Source of the DNA: Rickettsia typhi
GTDB taxonomy: Bacteria; Pseudomonadota; Alphaproteobacteria; Rickettsiales; Deianiraeaceae
Length of the DNA: 64,000 nt
NCBI GenBank assembly: GCA_945861725.1
Contig: CAMAVJ010000005.1
Span: 21,941-85,940 of the forward strand
Direction: 5' to 3'
Part shown: positions 45,546 to 55,225 of the stretch, piece by piece
Position numbering within the stretch: position 1 is the stretch's first letter
Layout of the letters: each line of letters begins with the position of its first letter
Made by a program: the position numbers and the translations under genes
The notes under the pieces: model-generated
The model's input: the letters and a program-made list of their open reading frames with translations, nothing else
What the model was told of the DNA's origin: nothing
Database searches by the model: none

Positions 45546-47666
45546 TTATCCAAAACTGACGGCGTCAACATCAAGTTTCGCACGACATTTAGCATTTTTC
45601 AGAATTGCATTCAGTTTTTTTGGAATATCCAAATCACCTCGCTTGCAAATAATTAAAATTCTGTATCGAAAAATATTCCTAATGAATGAAATTGGAGCAG
45701 GGGCAGGACCTAATACAGTACAGGAAATTTTTTTTCGAATGATATCCGTTAATTTTGATGACTCCATTATGAGTGCTTGTTCATTTTTCGCAGAAAATGT
45801 AATGGTTATAAAGCGTGAAAATGGTGGGAAGAAATTTGTCTTTCGAACATTAATTTCATTTTCATAGAATGGAGTTTGATCAAGTGCCATAAGGCGAAGA
45901 ATATCATCTTCTTTCCTTTTTGTTTGCACGAGCACAAGACCTTTTTCGTTTTTTCTTCCTCCTCGTCCAGAAACTTGCACGAGAAGTTGCATAAGTTTTT
46001 CTTCTGCTTTGAAGTCAATTTCATCATTTTTGAGGATTAAATCCACAATGCAAACCAACTTCAAATTCGGAAAATCATAACCTTTTGAAGCAATTTGTGT
46101 TCCAATGATTACACGAACATCGTTTTTTGAAATTTTGTCAATAAATTCTGAAAGTTTTTTCTCTGAATTTTGTTCATCAGAACTAAAAATACCGATATAC
46201 TGTTTATTTTCAGTACCAAGGAGTTCAATTATCTCCTCATAAATTGCTTCAACACCAGCACCGGATGACGCTATCTTTAGCTCTTTGCATGAACAATTTG
46301 GGCACCCCATTCGAATTTGCCAAGAAAATGAACATTTATGACAAATCAACAACGCCTTTTTTTTGTGATATGTCAATAGGGAATCGCAAGCATCACATTT
46401 AAAAACTGTTTTACATTCCATACATTCATTTATCGGAGAAAAACCCCGGCGATTTATGAAAACTAAAATCTGTTTTCCCGATTCAAAATAACCTATAATT
46501 TCATTTTTTAAACTTTCTGAAAGAAATTTTTTTGATTTCTCATTTATAACGCGAACTTCTGGCATTGAAACATCGTTAAACCGTGCATGAAGGTTAAACA
46601 TATTATATTTTCCAGTTGTTGTATTATAAAAGCTTTCAACTGAAGGTGTTGCGGAAAAAAGTGCGATTGGAATATTTTGCACTTTTGCAAGTAAAACGGC
46701 GGCGTCTCTGGCGTTATAAACTGGTGTTTCATCCTGTTTAAATGAACCATCGTGCTCTTCATCAACAATAATCAATTTCAGGTTTTTATATGGCAAGAAT
46801 AGGGCCGATCTTGTTCCAACAATAACATTACACGCACCTTTTTGAATTTTTACAAATCGTTCTTTGCGAAGAGCGTCGGATATTCCTGAATGCCATACAT
46901 CAATTTTAATACCAAATCGTTCTTCAATTCTTTGTGATATAACTTTTACGAGTCCAATTTCAGGGAGTAAAACAACAACTTGAGCATCATTTTCATCCGC
47001 AATGAGCTTTTGAATCATATGCATATAGACCTCCGTTTTTCCAGAACCCGTTCTTCCGTGGACAAGATTTACGACAAATTCTTGAGTCTTAATTGTGTCA
47101 TAAATTGTTCCTTGTTCTAACGAAAGTTCTGGTAATTTGGCATTCACAATGCCTTGAATTTGTTGATTTTGTGGAAAGTATTCAACAATTTTTGTTAAAA
47201 TAAATCTCTTATTTTTGAAGTATGAAAGCCCTGTAAAAATTGATTCCTCTATTTCCTTAGCAAGACTTAGGGTATTATAAATTTCTATCCATTTTACCGA
47301 TTTACTGCTTGCAATATGAACACCTTCGGCCAAGTAAACAAATGATTTTGCGTGAGAAAATGAATCTTTTACAGAAAATGGAAATGAAAGTTTTAAAAAC
47401 AAACCAAGGCTGTATCCGTAATATATTGAAAGTTTTTTTGCAAATTCAATTGATTTTTCTGAAAAAATACTGGAATATACAATTTGAGACGCGGAAGCAA
47501 GTTTAAATTCCGTTTGCTTTACATCGTGAACTTTTAAAACGACACCAAGGCAGTCAAAACCTCCAAATCGACAGCGAGCGACATCTCCAATTTGAACATT
47601 CAATTCAGTTTGATACTCGAATGTATCATCAATGGGAAGAAATGGTGCAAACTCAATAAATTTCAT
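45546..47666 (-). CDS. priA: primosomal protein N' (replication restart helicase)
   Basis: The 706-residue helicase has an N-terminal DNA-binding domain, Walker A GRTGSGKTEVYM, VDEEHDGSF (DEAH box), the zinc-binding Cys-rich insertion CMECKTVFKCDACDSLLTYHK and CHKCSF with CPNCSC, and motif V/VI strings VIIGTQIASKGYDFPN and QVSGRGGRKN. It reloads the replisome at stalled forks. The usual QVAGRAGR reads QVSGRGGR. Confidence 0.95.
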   Translation of the reverse strand: MKFIEFAPFLPIDDTFEYQTELNVQIGDVARCRFGGFDCLGVVLKVHDVKQTEFKLASASQIVYSSIFSEKSIEFAKKLSIYYGYSLGLFLKLSFPFSVKDSFSHAKSFVYLAEGVHIASSKSVKWIEIYNTLSLAKEIEESIFTGLSYFKNKRFILTKIVEYFPQNQQIQGIVNAKLPELSLEQGTIYDTIKTQEFVVNLVHGRTGSGKTEVYMHMIQKLIADENDAQVVVLLPEIGLVKVISQRIEERFGIKIDVWHSGISDALRKERFVKIQKGACNVIVGTRSALFLPYKNLKLIIVDEEHDGSFKQDETPVYNARDAAVLLAKVQNIPIALFSATPSVESFYNTTTGKYNMFNLHARFNDVSMPEVRVINEKSKKFLSESLKNEIIGYFESGKQILVFINRRGFSPINECMECKTVFKCDACDSLLTYHKKKALLICHKCSFSWQIRMGCPNCSCKELKIASSGAGVEAIYEEIIELLGTENKQYIGIFSSDEQNSEKKLSEFIDKISKNDVRVIIGTQIASKGYDFPNLKLVCIVDLILKNDEIDFKAEEKLMQLLVQVSGRGGRKNEKGLVLVQTKRKEDDILRLMALDQTPFYENEINVRKTNFFPPFSRFITITFSAKNEQALIMESSKLTDIIRKKISCTVLGPAPAPISFIRNIFRYRILIICKRGDLDIPKKLNAILKNAKCRAKLDVDAVSFG

Positions 47667-47713
47667 ATTTTTAGCTAACTAAATGCTCTTATAAAAAAAA
47701 TTCAAGATTTTCC

Positions 47714-47742
47714 TTGCATTGTGCATAAAAATGTGTTATATT
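47714..47742 (+). promoter_or_regulatory. promoter candidate for a short plus-strand transcript
   Basis: TTGCAT (47714-47719), exactly 17 bp, TATATT (47737-47742). It points at the transcript that ends in the terminator at 47841-47874; no annotated gene uses it. Confidence 0.5.
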
Positions 47743-47748
47743 TCTTAT

Positions 47749-47874
47749 GTAACTAATTAAAACTTTTATGACGCGAATAAAATTCCACGCAAAAATTCCA
47801 TTTTCCTAGATAACATAGCATAAAATAAAAATAATTACACTGGATTTCTGCATCATCAGAAATCCATTTTTTTT
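47749..47874 (+). ncRNA. candidate small RNA or leader with its own promoter and terminator
   Basis: From the predicted start (about 47749) to the T-run the transcript would be about 126 nt. It contains a 13-codon frame (47768-47809, MTRIKFHAKIPFS). The next plus-strand gene begins 690 bases further, so it is not an attenuator leader of a visible operon. It may be an sRNA, or a tiny peptide gene. It lies between priA and ilvH, both on the minus strand. Confidence 0.45.
47841..47874 (+). terminator. Rho-independent terminator
   Basis: A perfect 10-bp stem (tggatttctg / cagaaatcca, six-base loop) is followed directly by eight T. This is the clearest intrinsic terminator in the window. The reverse direction lacks a T-run, so it acts on the plus strand. 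Confidence 0.8.
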
Positions 47875-47960
47875 CTTCCGTCATTCTCTTGCGTACAGCA
47901 TAATCCTCCATAAAAGCTATCACAATTTCCAAATTCAACATTCCAAAACTCAAGTATGGT

Positions 47961-48425
47961 CTAGAATACTTTATATTTCTTCATAAGAACCAAGCTCGAT
48001 ATTTCACTTAGTTTTTCAGCAACAATATGCATTGATTCTTCTGAGCTTGTTATGCAATGAATTTTATTATTTTCTGCAAAAGTGAAAAGTGAAACTTCGT
48101 ATTGATTAGTGATATCAGTCACTTGAGGCATAAATTCCGTCTTTACATGTAAGATTTGTGAAACATACACAAGCTCTGGATTCATTCTGATATGCTTTAC
48201 ATCGTGAACGATGAGGATCCTCATCAAGAGTTTTTGTATTAGTTCAATATTTTTTTCGCTTTCGTAAAGAGAAATACTTACTTGAGAAATATTCTCTGGT
48301 ATATCAACAGTTGTTGTATGAATTGTTTCAATACTCATTCCTCGTGCTGAAAAAAGATTAGTCAGCCTTTGAATGACACCAAATTCGTTTTCAACGAAAA
48401 TACATAAACCATGCTTTTCTAACAT
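47961..48425 (-). CDS. ilvH: acetolactate synthase small (regulatory) subunit
   Basis: The 154-residue protein has the ACT domain of IlvH: FVENEFGVIQRLTNLFSARGMSIETI, followed by the second ferredoxin-like domain. It binds Val and activates the catalytic subunit IlvB/I in branched-chain amino acid synthesis. The catalytic gene, normally directly upstream, and ilvC, normally downstream, are absent here. It diverges from udg across 141 bp. Confidence 0.88.
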   Translation of the reverse strand: MLEKHGLCIFVENEFGVIQRLTNLFSARGMSIETIHTTTVDIPENISQVSISLYESEKNIELIQKLLMRILIVHDVKHIRMNPELVYVSQILHVKTEFMPQVTDITNQYEVSLFTFAENNKIHCITSSEESMHIVAEKLSEISSLVLMKKYKVF

Positions 48426-48508
48426 TTTTTAAAATTTATTTGTATATGGCAAAGTTCAGCAACGGAAATTTTAATAATTCAAGGTTTTTAAGAGGCTATT
48501 TCTGAAAA

Positions 48509-48521
48509 TTGCTTGACAAGC
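48509..48521. promoter_or_regulatory. palindrome tgcttgacaagca in the ilvH-udg divergent region
   Basis: A perfect 13-base palindrome with one central base includes a TTGACA (-35-like) towards udg. It could be an operator or chance. Confidence 0.3.
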
Positions 48522-48566
48522 AAGAATGTCTGAGTTTTTGATGGATATCTTGAATGAAAAAAATAG

Positions 48567-49457
48567 ATGCTTGAACAAAAAACCCATTTAGCAAGCCATA
48601 TTCCGAATAATTTATCACTAACTATTGGTAGCATAGTGGAGTATTATTCTCAAACACTTACAGAACTTGGGGAATTTCAGTGTTTTGCAACACAGCCGAT
48701 AAAAATTCTTATTGAAAAATTGCCTGAAAAATTTCAACATATTTTAGAAATAGCAGAGATGCCAAAAATAATTGAAAAAACTACATATGAAAATTTGAAG
48801 TTAAATACACCTCCAATCAAAACTTTGGCTCCACAAAAAGAGGCAACGGCAGTCAACAGCGTCGATCTTTCTACGATAGAAAACCTTGATGATTTGCGTG
48901 AAGAAATTGAAAAATCGTGTATTTGCGAATTAAAAGCATTTGCGACAAAAACGGTTTTTGGCGATGGCAATCCTTTAGCAAAAATTTTAGTCATTGGTGA
49001 AGCACCTGGGCAAGAAGAAGACCTTGCTGGCGTTCCATTTATTGGAAGATCTGGAGACCTTTTAATGAATGCCTTTAAATCAATTGCATTAGAGCGGGAG
49101 AAAAACTTCTTCATAACTAATAACATTTTTTGGCGTCCACCTGGAAATAGAAATCCAACTCAGGAGGAAATGGACGCATGTAAACCATTTCTCGCAAAAA
49201 TTATTGAAATAATTAATCCTGAAGCCATTATTTGTATCGGTTCCGTTGCAGCACAAAATGTTCTTTCCAGTGAAGAAACGATTTCCAATTTAAGAAATAA
49301 GGTTTTTCCTCAAGCAAAGTCGCTGAATTATATTGGTAAAATTTTTGCGATATACCATCCATCCTATCTACTTCGCAATCCATCAAAAAAATATGAAATG
49401 TATAAAGATTTACTTTTTATCAAAGGAAATCTTTCTGATAGTGTTATAAATTTATGA
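48567..49457 (+). CDS. uracil-DNA glycosylase, family 4/5 type
   Basis: The 296-residue protein has a divergent N-terminal half of about 120 residues (helical, Pro/Lys linker). The glycosylase domain begins [46 protein letters not shown]. It continues [16 protein letters not shown] and ends [14 protein letters not shown], the standard type 4 order with 4Fe-4S Cys ligands likely. It removes uracil from DNA. The stop overlaps the ubiB ATG (ATGA). Confidence 0.9.
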   Translation: MLEQKTHLASHIPNNLSLTIGSIVEYYSQTLTELGEFQCFATQPIKILIEKLPEKFQHILEIAEMPKIIEKTTYENLKLNTPPIKTLAPQKEATAVNSVDLSTIENLDDLREEIEKSCICELKAFATKTVFGDGNPLAKILVIGEAPGQEEDLAGVPFIGRSGDLLMNAFKSIALEREKNFFITNNIFWRPPGNRNPTQEEMDACKPFLAKIIEIINPEAIICIGSVAAQNVLSSEETISNLRNKVFPQAKSLNYIGKIFAIYHPSYLLRNPSKKYEMYKDLLFIKGNLSDSVINL

Positions 49458-50782
49458 AAATCGTAAGGTTCTTTGAGATAACAATTAAGTTGAGCTTATG
49501 CCTTTCGTTTAAGAAATTTCCCATAGTGCGGTTAATATTTCTTCCACTTCATATTTTAACATTCCCCCATTTACTTTTTAAAGGCTACGATGCAAGACTC
49601 GCATTGATTTTAGAATCTCTTGGTGGAGTTTTTATTAAAATTGGACAATCCCTTTCGCTAAAATCATTTTTATTTGAAAAGTCTACAATCAAAACACTTG
49701 CGTATTTACAAGACCAACTTCCACCAGTGAAACTGGATATTATTATGTATTTGCGGAAAACGAATCCAAAATTACTCGAAAACTCAAATTTTAAAGTTGA
49801 AAAAGAACCAATAGCTTCAGCTTCAATTGCACAGGTTTATAAAGCCAAATTGAATGGTGACGACATCGTTCTCAAAATTATTAAGCCAAAAATTAAAAAA
49901 AGGATTGAGAAAGATTTCGCAATTATTTTATTCCTCGGAAGGATTGTCAATATTTTTTGCTCACCTGCTTTACAATTAATGGAGGTGATTGAAAATATTC
50001 ACGAAGGAATTTTATTAGAACTGAATTTGACGCAGGAATTAAACAATATCCAAGAAATGCGACGAAGTTTAATTTTGGAATCACAAATTCATTTACCATT
50101 TGTGTATAATGAATTTTCCAATAAACATTGTCTTGTGATTTCATTTTGTGAAGGAGTTTCGTTGAAAAATTTAATCCATAGCGATAGCTATGGCAAACAT
50201 TGCAATGGAGTTAATATAATCAACAAAAATGTTGTTGCGAAAAATATTTTAGAATGTTATTTAAAGCAGGTTTATCAAAATGGAATCTTTCATGCAGATA
50301 TGCACGCTGGAAATATTTTAGTTAAGAATGATGGTTCAATTTCCTTAATTGATTTTGGTTTAATTTCAAAAATTTCAGAAAAAGACCGTATCGCCGTTGC
50401 AACACTTATGTTTGCGTTGTTAAAAAACGATGCAAACCTTGCCATAAAAACACAATTTGAAGCAGGTTACATCCCTGAAAATGTGTTTTATAATTATCAA
50501 TATCGCCTTGAAATGAAAAAAATTGCAGAAGGTTTTAGTTCAAATTTCAATATGTCTAGCTTTACAGGCGATCTTTTTAAAGTAATGCACAAATTTAATG
50601 TTTTTGTGCCAAAGCATCTTTTACTTCTAAATAAAACAATACTTTACGTTGAAGATATTATTCAACAACTGTCTCCATCATTTAAAGCATTTGACATCAT
50701 TGAACCTTGGATAAAAAAATGGTATTATAAAGAGAAGATAAAAATTGTCTTTTCACAATTTATGACACATTGTGGACTCTAA
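49454..50782 (+). CDS. ubiB: UbiB/ABC1-family atypical kinase
   Basis: The 442-residue protein has the Lys/Gln-rich KxGQ motif (GGVFIKIGQSLSLKS), the Ala-rich loop EPIASASIAQVYKAKL, catalytic GIFHADMHAGNILV and SLIDFGLI. This family supports ubiquinone synthesis at the inner membrane. The usual two C-terminal membrane helices are not clear; the end is polar. It overlaps udg by 4 nt and, tail to tail, folP by 23 bp. Confidence 0.9.
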   Translation: MKIVRFFEITIKLSLCLSFKKFPIVRLIFLPLHILTFPHLLFKGYDARLALILESLGGVFIKIGQSLSLKSFLFEKSTIKTLAYLQDQLPPVKLDIIMYLRKTNPKLLENSNFKVEKEPIASASIAQVYKAKLNGDDIVLKIIKPKIKKRIEKDFAIILFLGRIVNIFCSPALQLMEVIENIHEGILLELNLTQELNNIQEMRRSLILESQIHLPFVYNEFSNKHCLVISFCEGVSLKNLIHSDSYGKHCNGVNIINKNVVAKNILECYLKQVYQNGIFHADMHAGNILVKNDGSISLIDFGLISKISEKDRIAVATLMFALLKNDANLAIKTQFEAGYIPENVFYNYQYRLEMKKIAEGFSSNFNMSSFTGDLFKVMHKFNVFVPKHLLLLNKTILYVEDIIQQLSPSFKAFDIIEPWIKKWYYKEKIKIVFSQFMTHCGL

Positions 50783-51497
50783 AATACTCAATGCCTTTGG
50801 CGGACATTTCTTCCGTCATTTGTTTTGTAATTGCATCTTTTTCATCAATTGTTGCATTTGGGTTAATGAGATGCATAAACGATTTCCTTGAATGTCCAAC
50901 CATAATTGGTACATCAAAATCAGCAAATTGTTCAATATTGTTGACGAGATATAAAGATTGTTGTGCAGTTTTACCAAATCCAATTCCGATATCAAAAATA
51001 AAGCGATCCGAGGAAATGCCAATATTCTGAAATTCGCGTAATTTATTCCTAGCCCATAATTTGATTTCAGAAATCACATCGTGATCGGTTTCTTGCATAA
51101 CGTTTGTTTTCATCGGAGGCACACCAAGATTGTGCATAAAAATAAATTTAACATTTCCTGGTGCATATTGAAGAATTCGTACATCGCGAAAGCCCGTGAC
51201 ATCGTTAATATAACTGACACCTTGCTGAATTGCTACCTTCTGTGTTTCAAAATAAAAAGAATCGATACTTGTTTTTGCGAATTTAGAAACTTGCTCAATG
51301 ATGTTATCAAGGCGAGCAATTTCTTGTTCAGCACCAATCATTATGGCATTTGGTCGTGTTGATTGGGGACCAATATCGATTGCATAAGAATTATATAGCA
51401 TACTTTGTGCGTGAAATATCGCAGATTGTGTGGATGCAAACAATCCAGCGTCTGAGAATGAATCTGGAGTGATATTAAGAATTGAGAATATCTTCAT
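50760..51497 (-). CDS. folP: dihydropteroate synthase
   Basis: The 245-residue TIM-barrel enzyme joins p-aminobenzoate to the pterin pyrophosphate. Marks are ILNITPDSFSDAG, AIDIGPQSTRPNA (normally DIGGESTRPG), SYINDVTGF, FIFDIGIGFGKTAQQS (normally DPGIGFGKT) and MVGHSRKSFM. The first four codons lie inside the 129-bp repeat that is present again at the window end. The start region upstream is C-rich without Shine-Dalgarno. It lies 112 bases downstream of the 16S 3' end on the same strand. Confidence 0.94.
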   Translation of the reverse strand: MKIFSILNITPDSFSDAGLFASTQSAIFHAQSMLYNSYAIDIGPQSTRPNAIMIGAEQEIARLDNIIEQVSKFAKTSIDSFYFETQKVAIQQGVSYINDVTGFRDVRILQYAPGNVKFIFMHNLGVPPMKTNVMQETDHDVISEIKLWARNKLREFQNIGISSDRFIFDIGIGFGKTAQQSLYLVNNIEQFADFDVPIMVGHSRKSFMHLINPNATIDEKDAITKQMTEEMSAKGIEYFRVHNVS

Positions 51498-51608
51498 TTT
51501 TTGTGGGGGTGAGGGAATGAATGTGTGAATGAGTGGTGGTGGGTGATTTGTGAGAAGGGATAGGGTTTACGGTTGGTGGCGTTGTTTAGTAGATAAATCT
51601 ACGGTTGT

Positions 51609-51615
<7 letters not shown>
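51487..51615. repeat. 129-bp direct repeat, copy 1 (16S 3' flank and folP start)
   Basis: Identical to 63872-64000 (offset 12385). It spans the folP start codon region, the whole spacer and the first bases of the 16S 3' tail. Copy 2 runs off the window end, so the full repeat is longer. Confidence 0.97.
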
Positions 51616-53099
<1,484 letters not shown>

Positions 53100-53416
53100 T
53101 GACGACTATACCAGTCTAAAAAATAAATTTTAAACCAATATAGTCTATTTTGTTTAAGAAATTGCTTTCTTAAACATGCTTCACTTTCCGTAAAGTCCTA
53201 ACCCTTCTTATAAATCACTCTCGTTACTCACTCATTCTTTATTCATTCTTTACAACGGGTGGTTGACGTAAACGCCTAAAGTATCTTAAATATAAGATAA
53301 ACAATAAAATTGTACTTTTCCACTAAAAAATTTAAAATCGAATGAAAACTAAATGTCAAGTCTTTTTTCTTGATTTTTTAAAAAATATTTTATTAGAAAT
53401 AATAACATAAAAAAAT
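53100..53416 (-). promoter_or_regulatory. 16S leader region with hairpins and promoter
   Basis: No gene in these 317 bases. It holds a GACTATA/TATAGTC pair (53104-53110, 53139-53145), a perfect 10-bp hairpin (gtttaagaaa-ttgc-tttcttaaac, 53152-53175) and, on the minus strand, TTGACA (53354-53359) with TTTAAA 17 bp later (53331-53336), the best rrs promoter candidate. Confidence 0.6.
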
Positions 53417-53812
53417 ATGCCCATGAAGACTTACTTAGTGTACTCGAAAAAACAAATTTTCTTTATATCGTCCCTTTCTGATGTTTCGGATTTGGTTTTT
53501 GTAAAGTATGGTTTTAATTGGCTGTATGCACTTGATATAGCTAATATTCTATACTCCATTTGGAAGAAATTTTATTTTCTAGCAATACTGCTTATAATAT
53601 ATTATACACTTGCACCGCAAAATGTTGCTTTGCAGTTTTATTTTCTCTTTCTTTTTGGTTTTCTTGCATATATTTTTGAAGGTATATCGTTAAAAAGAAA
53701 AAAATATTTGTTAATTGCAACCATTGAAGCAAAGAATGCTTCACAAGCGAGAAAATATTTTATGAAAGAATATATTTTACACGATGAGAAAAAAATATTT
53801 GTGAAGCTCTAA
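53417..53812 (+). CDS. DUF2628-like small membrane protein
   Basis: The 131-residue protein opens with MKTYLVYSKK (ATG 53417, or 53423 two codons on), continues with a Trp/Phe-rich amphipathic part (FVKYGFNWLYALD) and two hydrophobic helices (about residues 51-66 and 71-90), and ends in a cytoplasmic domain with EAKNASQARKYF. The opening and helices resemble DUF2628 proteins of Alphaproteobacteria. Function unknown. The stop overlaps the lptF/G ATG by one base (TAATG). Confidence 0.6.
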   Translation: MPMKTYLVYSKKQIFFISSLSDVSDLVFVKYGFNWLYALDIANILYSIWKKFYFLAILLIIYYTLAPQNVALQFYFLFLFGFLAYIFEGISLKRKKYLLIATIEAKNASQARKYFMKEYILHDEKKIFVKL

Positions 53813-54882
53813 TGAAGATATATCAAAAATATATAATCAAGCTTTACCTCTCATCATTTTTGAGATCACTCTTATTTCTTTCATCAATATTAATTTCCGT
53901 CCAAACTTTGAACATAGCAAATGACCTTGCACACGAATCCCTTGTTGGATTGCAGGATATTATTACTGTTTCATTTCATATAATACCATATATTATATAT
54001 TCAATCGCCCCATTTTCCGTGGGTCTTGCTACAATTATCGTTGTCAATGAGCTACTTTCGACATCACAAATAGTTATTCTTCGCAATGCTGGGATTTCGA
54101 GTTTGCAAATATCAAAAACGCAAGCAATGGTAACGATTCCCATTTTTTTTATTATGCTTTTTATGGCATTTTTTATTTTACCAAAAACATCACAAGTTCG
54201 CACTGAAATACAAAATGCTATAGTAAAATCGAAAATAAAAAACTTTATAACACCAGAATCAGTTAAAATGCTTCAAAATGTTACAATTGTCACATCTCCA
54301 TACAACTCCTTGAAGCACATTCCCCTGACATTCATCCATCAGGAAACTGAAGGTGGTGAATTTGTTTTTGTTGGAAATATTCAAGAAACGTGGTCAAATT
54401 TAAATATGCTTGGTATTGATGCAAATAACGCAACGATATTATATGCCCAGAATGGTGATGAAGATTTAATTAAATTTCAAAAACTTGAAACTCAAATAAA
54501 TCTTTTTGCAACGAAAGAAAACGAAGTCTACTTGCGACACTTAAGCATCGTAGGTTTAATTAGGGAATATAAAGTAAATAGAAACAATGAGTATATTCAA
54601 GAAATCAACAAACGCATAATTCCATCATTTTCTATGCTACTTATAATGTTCTCAATAACAACACTCCTCATAAAGTTTCACCGCAATAGGGCACACTACA
54701 AAATAAAAGACATCGCTTTAATAATTGCCACAGTGTTTTATATAATGTTTGCATCAAATAATATTAATGAAATATTTTATACAAACAAAAGCTTCTGGGT
54801 TGTGTATGTTAATATAGCCTTGACTTTCGCATTTATTTACTTTTTCAGTAAAAAAGATTTTTTTAGGAAAAAGTATGTTTGA
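53812..54882 (+). CDS. LptF/LptG-family lipopolysaccharide export permease
   Basis: The 356-residue protein has the YjgP/YjgQ layout: three N-terminal helices, a periplasmic beta-jellyroll of about 180 residues, then three C-terminal helices. The N-terminus YQKYIIKLYLSSFLRSL and APFSVGLATIIVVNELLSTSQIVILRNAGISSLQI are typical. It moves lipopolysaccharide out of the inner membrane with LptB2. Fits with kdsB in this window. Which of LptF or LptG cannot be told. The 3' end overlaps nuoK by 8 bases. Confidence 0.85.
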   Translation: MKIYQKYIIKLYLSSFLRSLLFLSSILISVQTLNIANDLAHESLVGLQDIITVSFHIIPYIIYSIAPFSVGLATIIVVNELLSTSQIVILRNAGISSLQISKTQAMVTIPIFFIMLFMAFFILPKTSQVRTEIQNAIVKSKIKNFITPESVKMLQNVTIVTSPYNSLKHIPLTFIHQETEGGEFVFVGNIQETWSNLNMLGIDANNATILYAQNGDEDLIKFQKLETQINLFATKENEVYLRHLSIVGLIREYKVNRNNEYIQEINKRIIPSFSMLLIMFSITTLLIKFHRNRAHYKIKDIALIIATVFYIMFASNNINEIFYTNKSFWVVYVNIALTFAFIYFFSKKDFFRKKYV

Positions 54883-55216
54883 ATTCACTGTTCCATTAAC
54901 ACACTTTATTGGTCTTTCAATTTTCCTTTTTTCAATTGGAATTTTTGGAATTCTTTATAACAGGAAGTCGATAATCAATATTTTAATCACAATTGAAATA
55001 ATTCTTCTTGCTGTAAATTTGAACTTTGTTGCATTTTCAGCCTTTAACAATTCGGCTATTGGGCAAGTTTTTGTGATTTTTATTTTAACAGTTGCGGCGG
55101 CAGAAATTGCGATTGGACTTGCAATTTTAATTATACACTACCGCCAAACAAATAGCATAACGATATCTTCAATGGAAAATATATCAGATTTACAAACTTA
55201 CTCAAAAGAAATATAG
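54875..55216 (+). CDS. nuoK: NADH-quinone oxidoreductase subunit K
   Basis: The 113-residue protein with three helices is a complex I proton-channel subunit. Marks are GIFGILYNRKSIINILITIEIILLAVNLN with the essential Glu, and VAAAEIAIGLAILI with the second Glu. A C-terminal polar extension of about 15 residues is present. nuoJ, nuoL are not adjacent. TTAGGAAAAAGT before ATG is a Shine-Dalgarno-like string but lies in the lptF/G coding part. Confidence 0.93.
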   Translation: MFEFTVPLTHFIGLSIFLFSIGIFGILYNRKSIINILITIEIILLAVNLNFVAFSAFNNSAIGQVFVIFILTVAAAEIAIGLAILIIHYRQTNSITISSMENISDLQTYSKEI

Positions 55217-55225
55217 CATCACTTT

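Noticed and set aside
47753..47953. 66-codon minus-strand frame downstream of ilvH
   Set aside because: It runs antisense through the terminator hairpin and has no coding-like pattern.
51498..51608. Displaced CCTCC anti-SD or terminator downstream of the 16S gene
   Set aside because: The minus strand reads ACAACCGTAGATTTATCTAC and then C/A-rich DNA; only a weak 5-6 bp hairpin without T-run, and no CCTCC.
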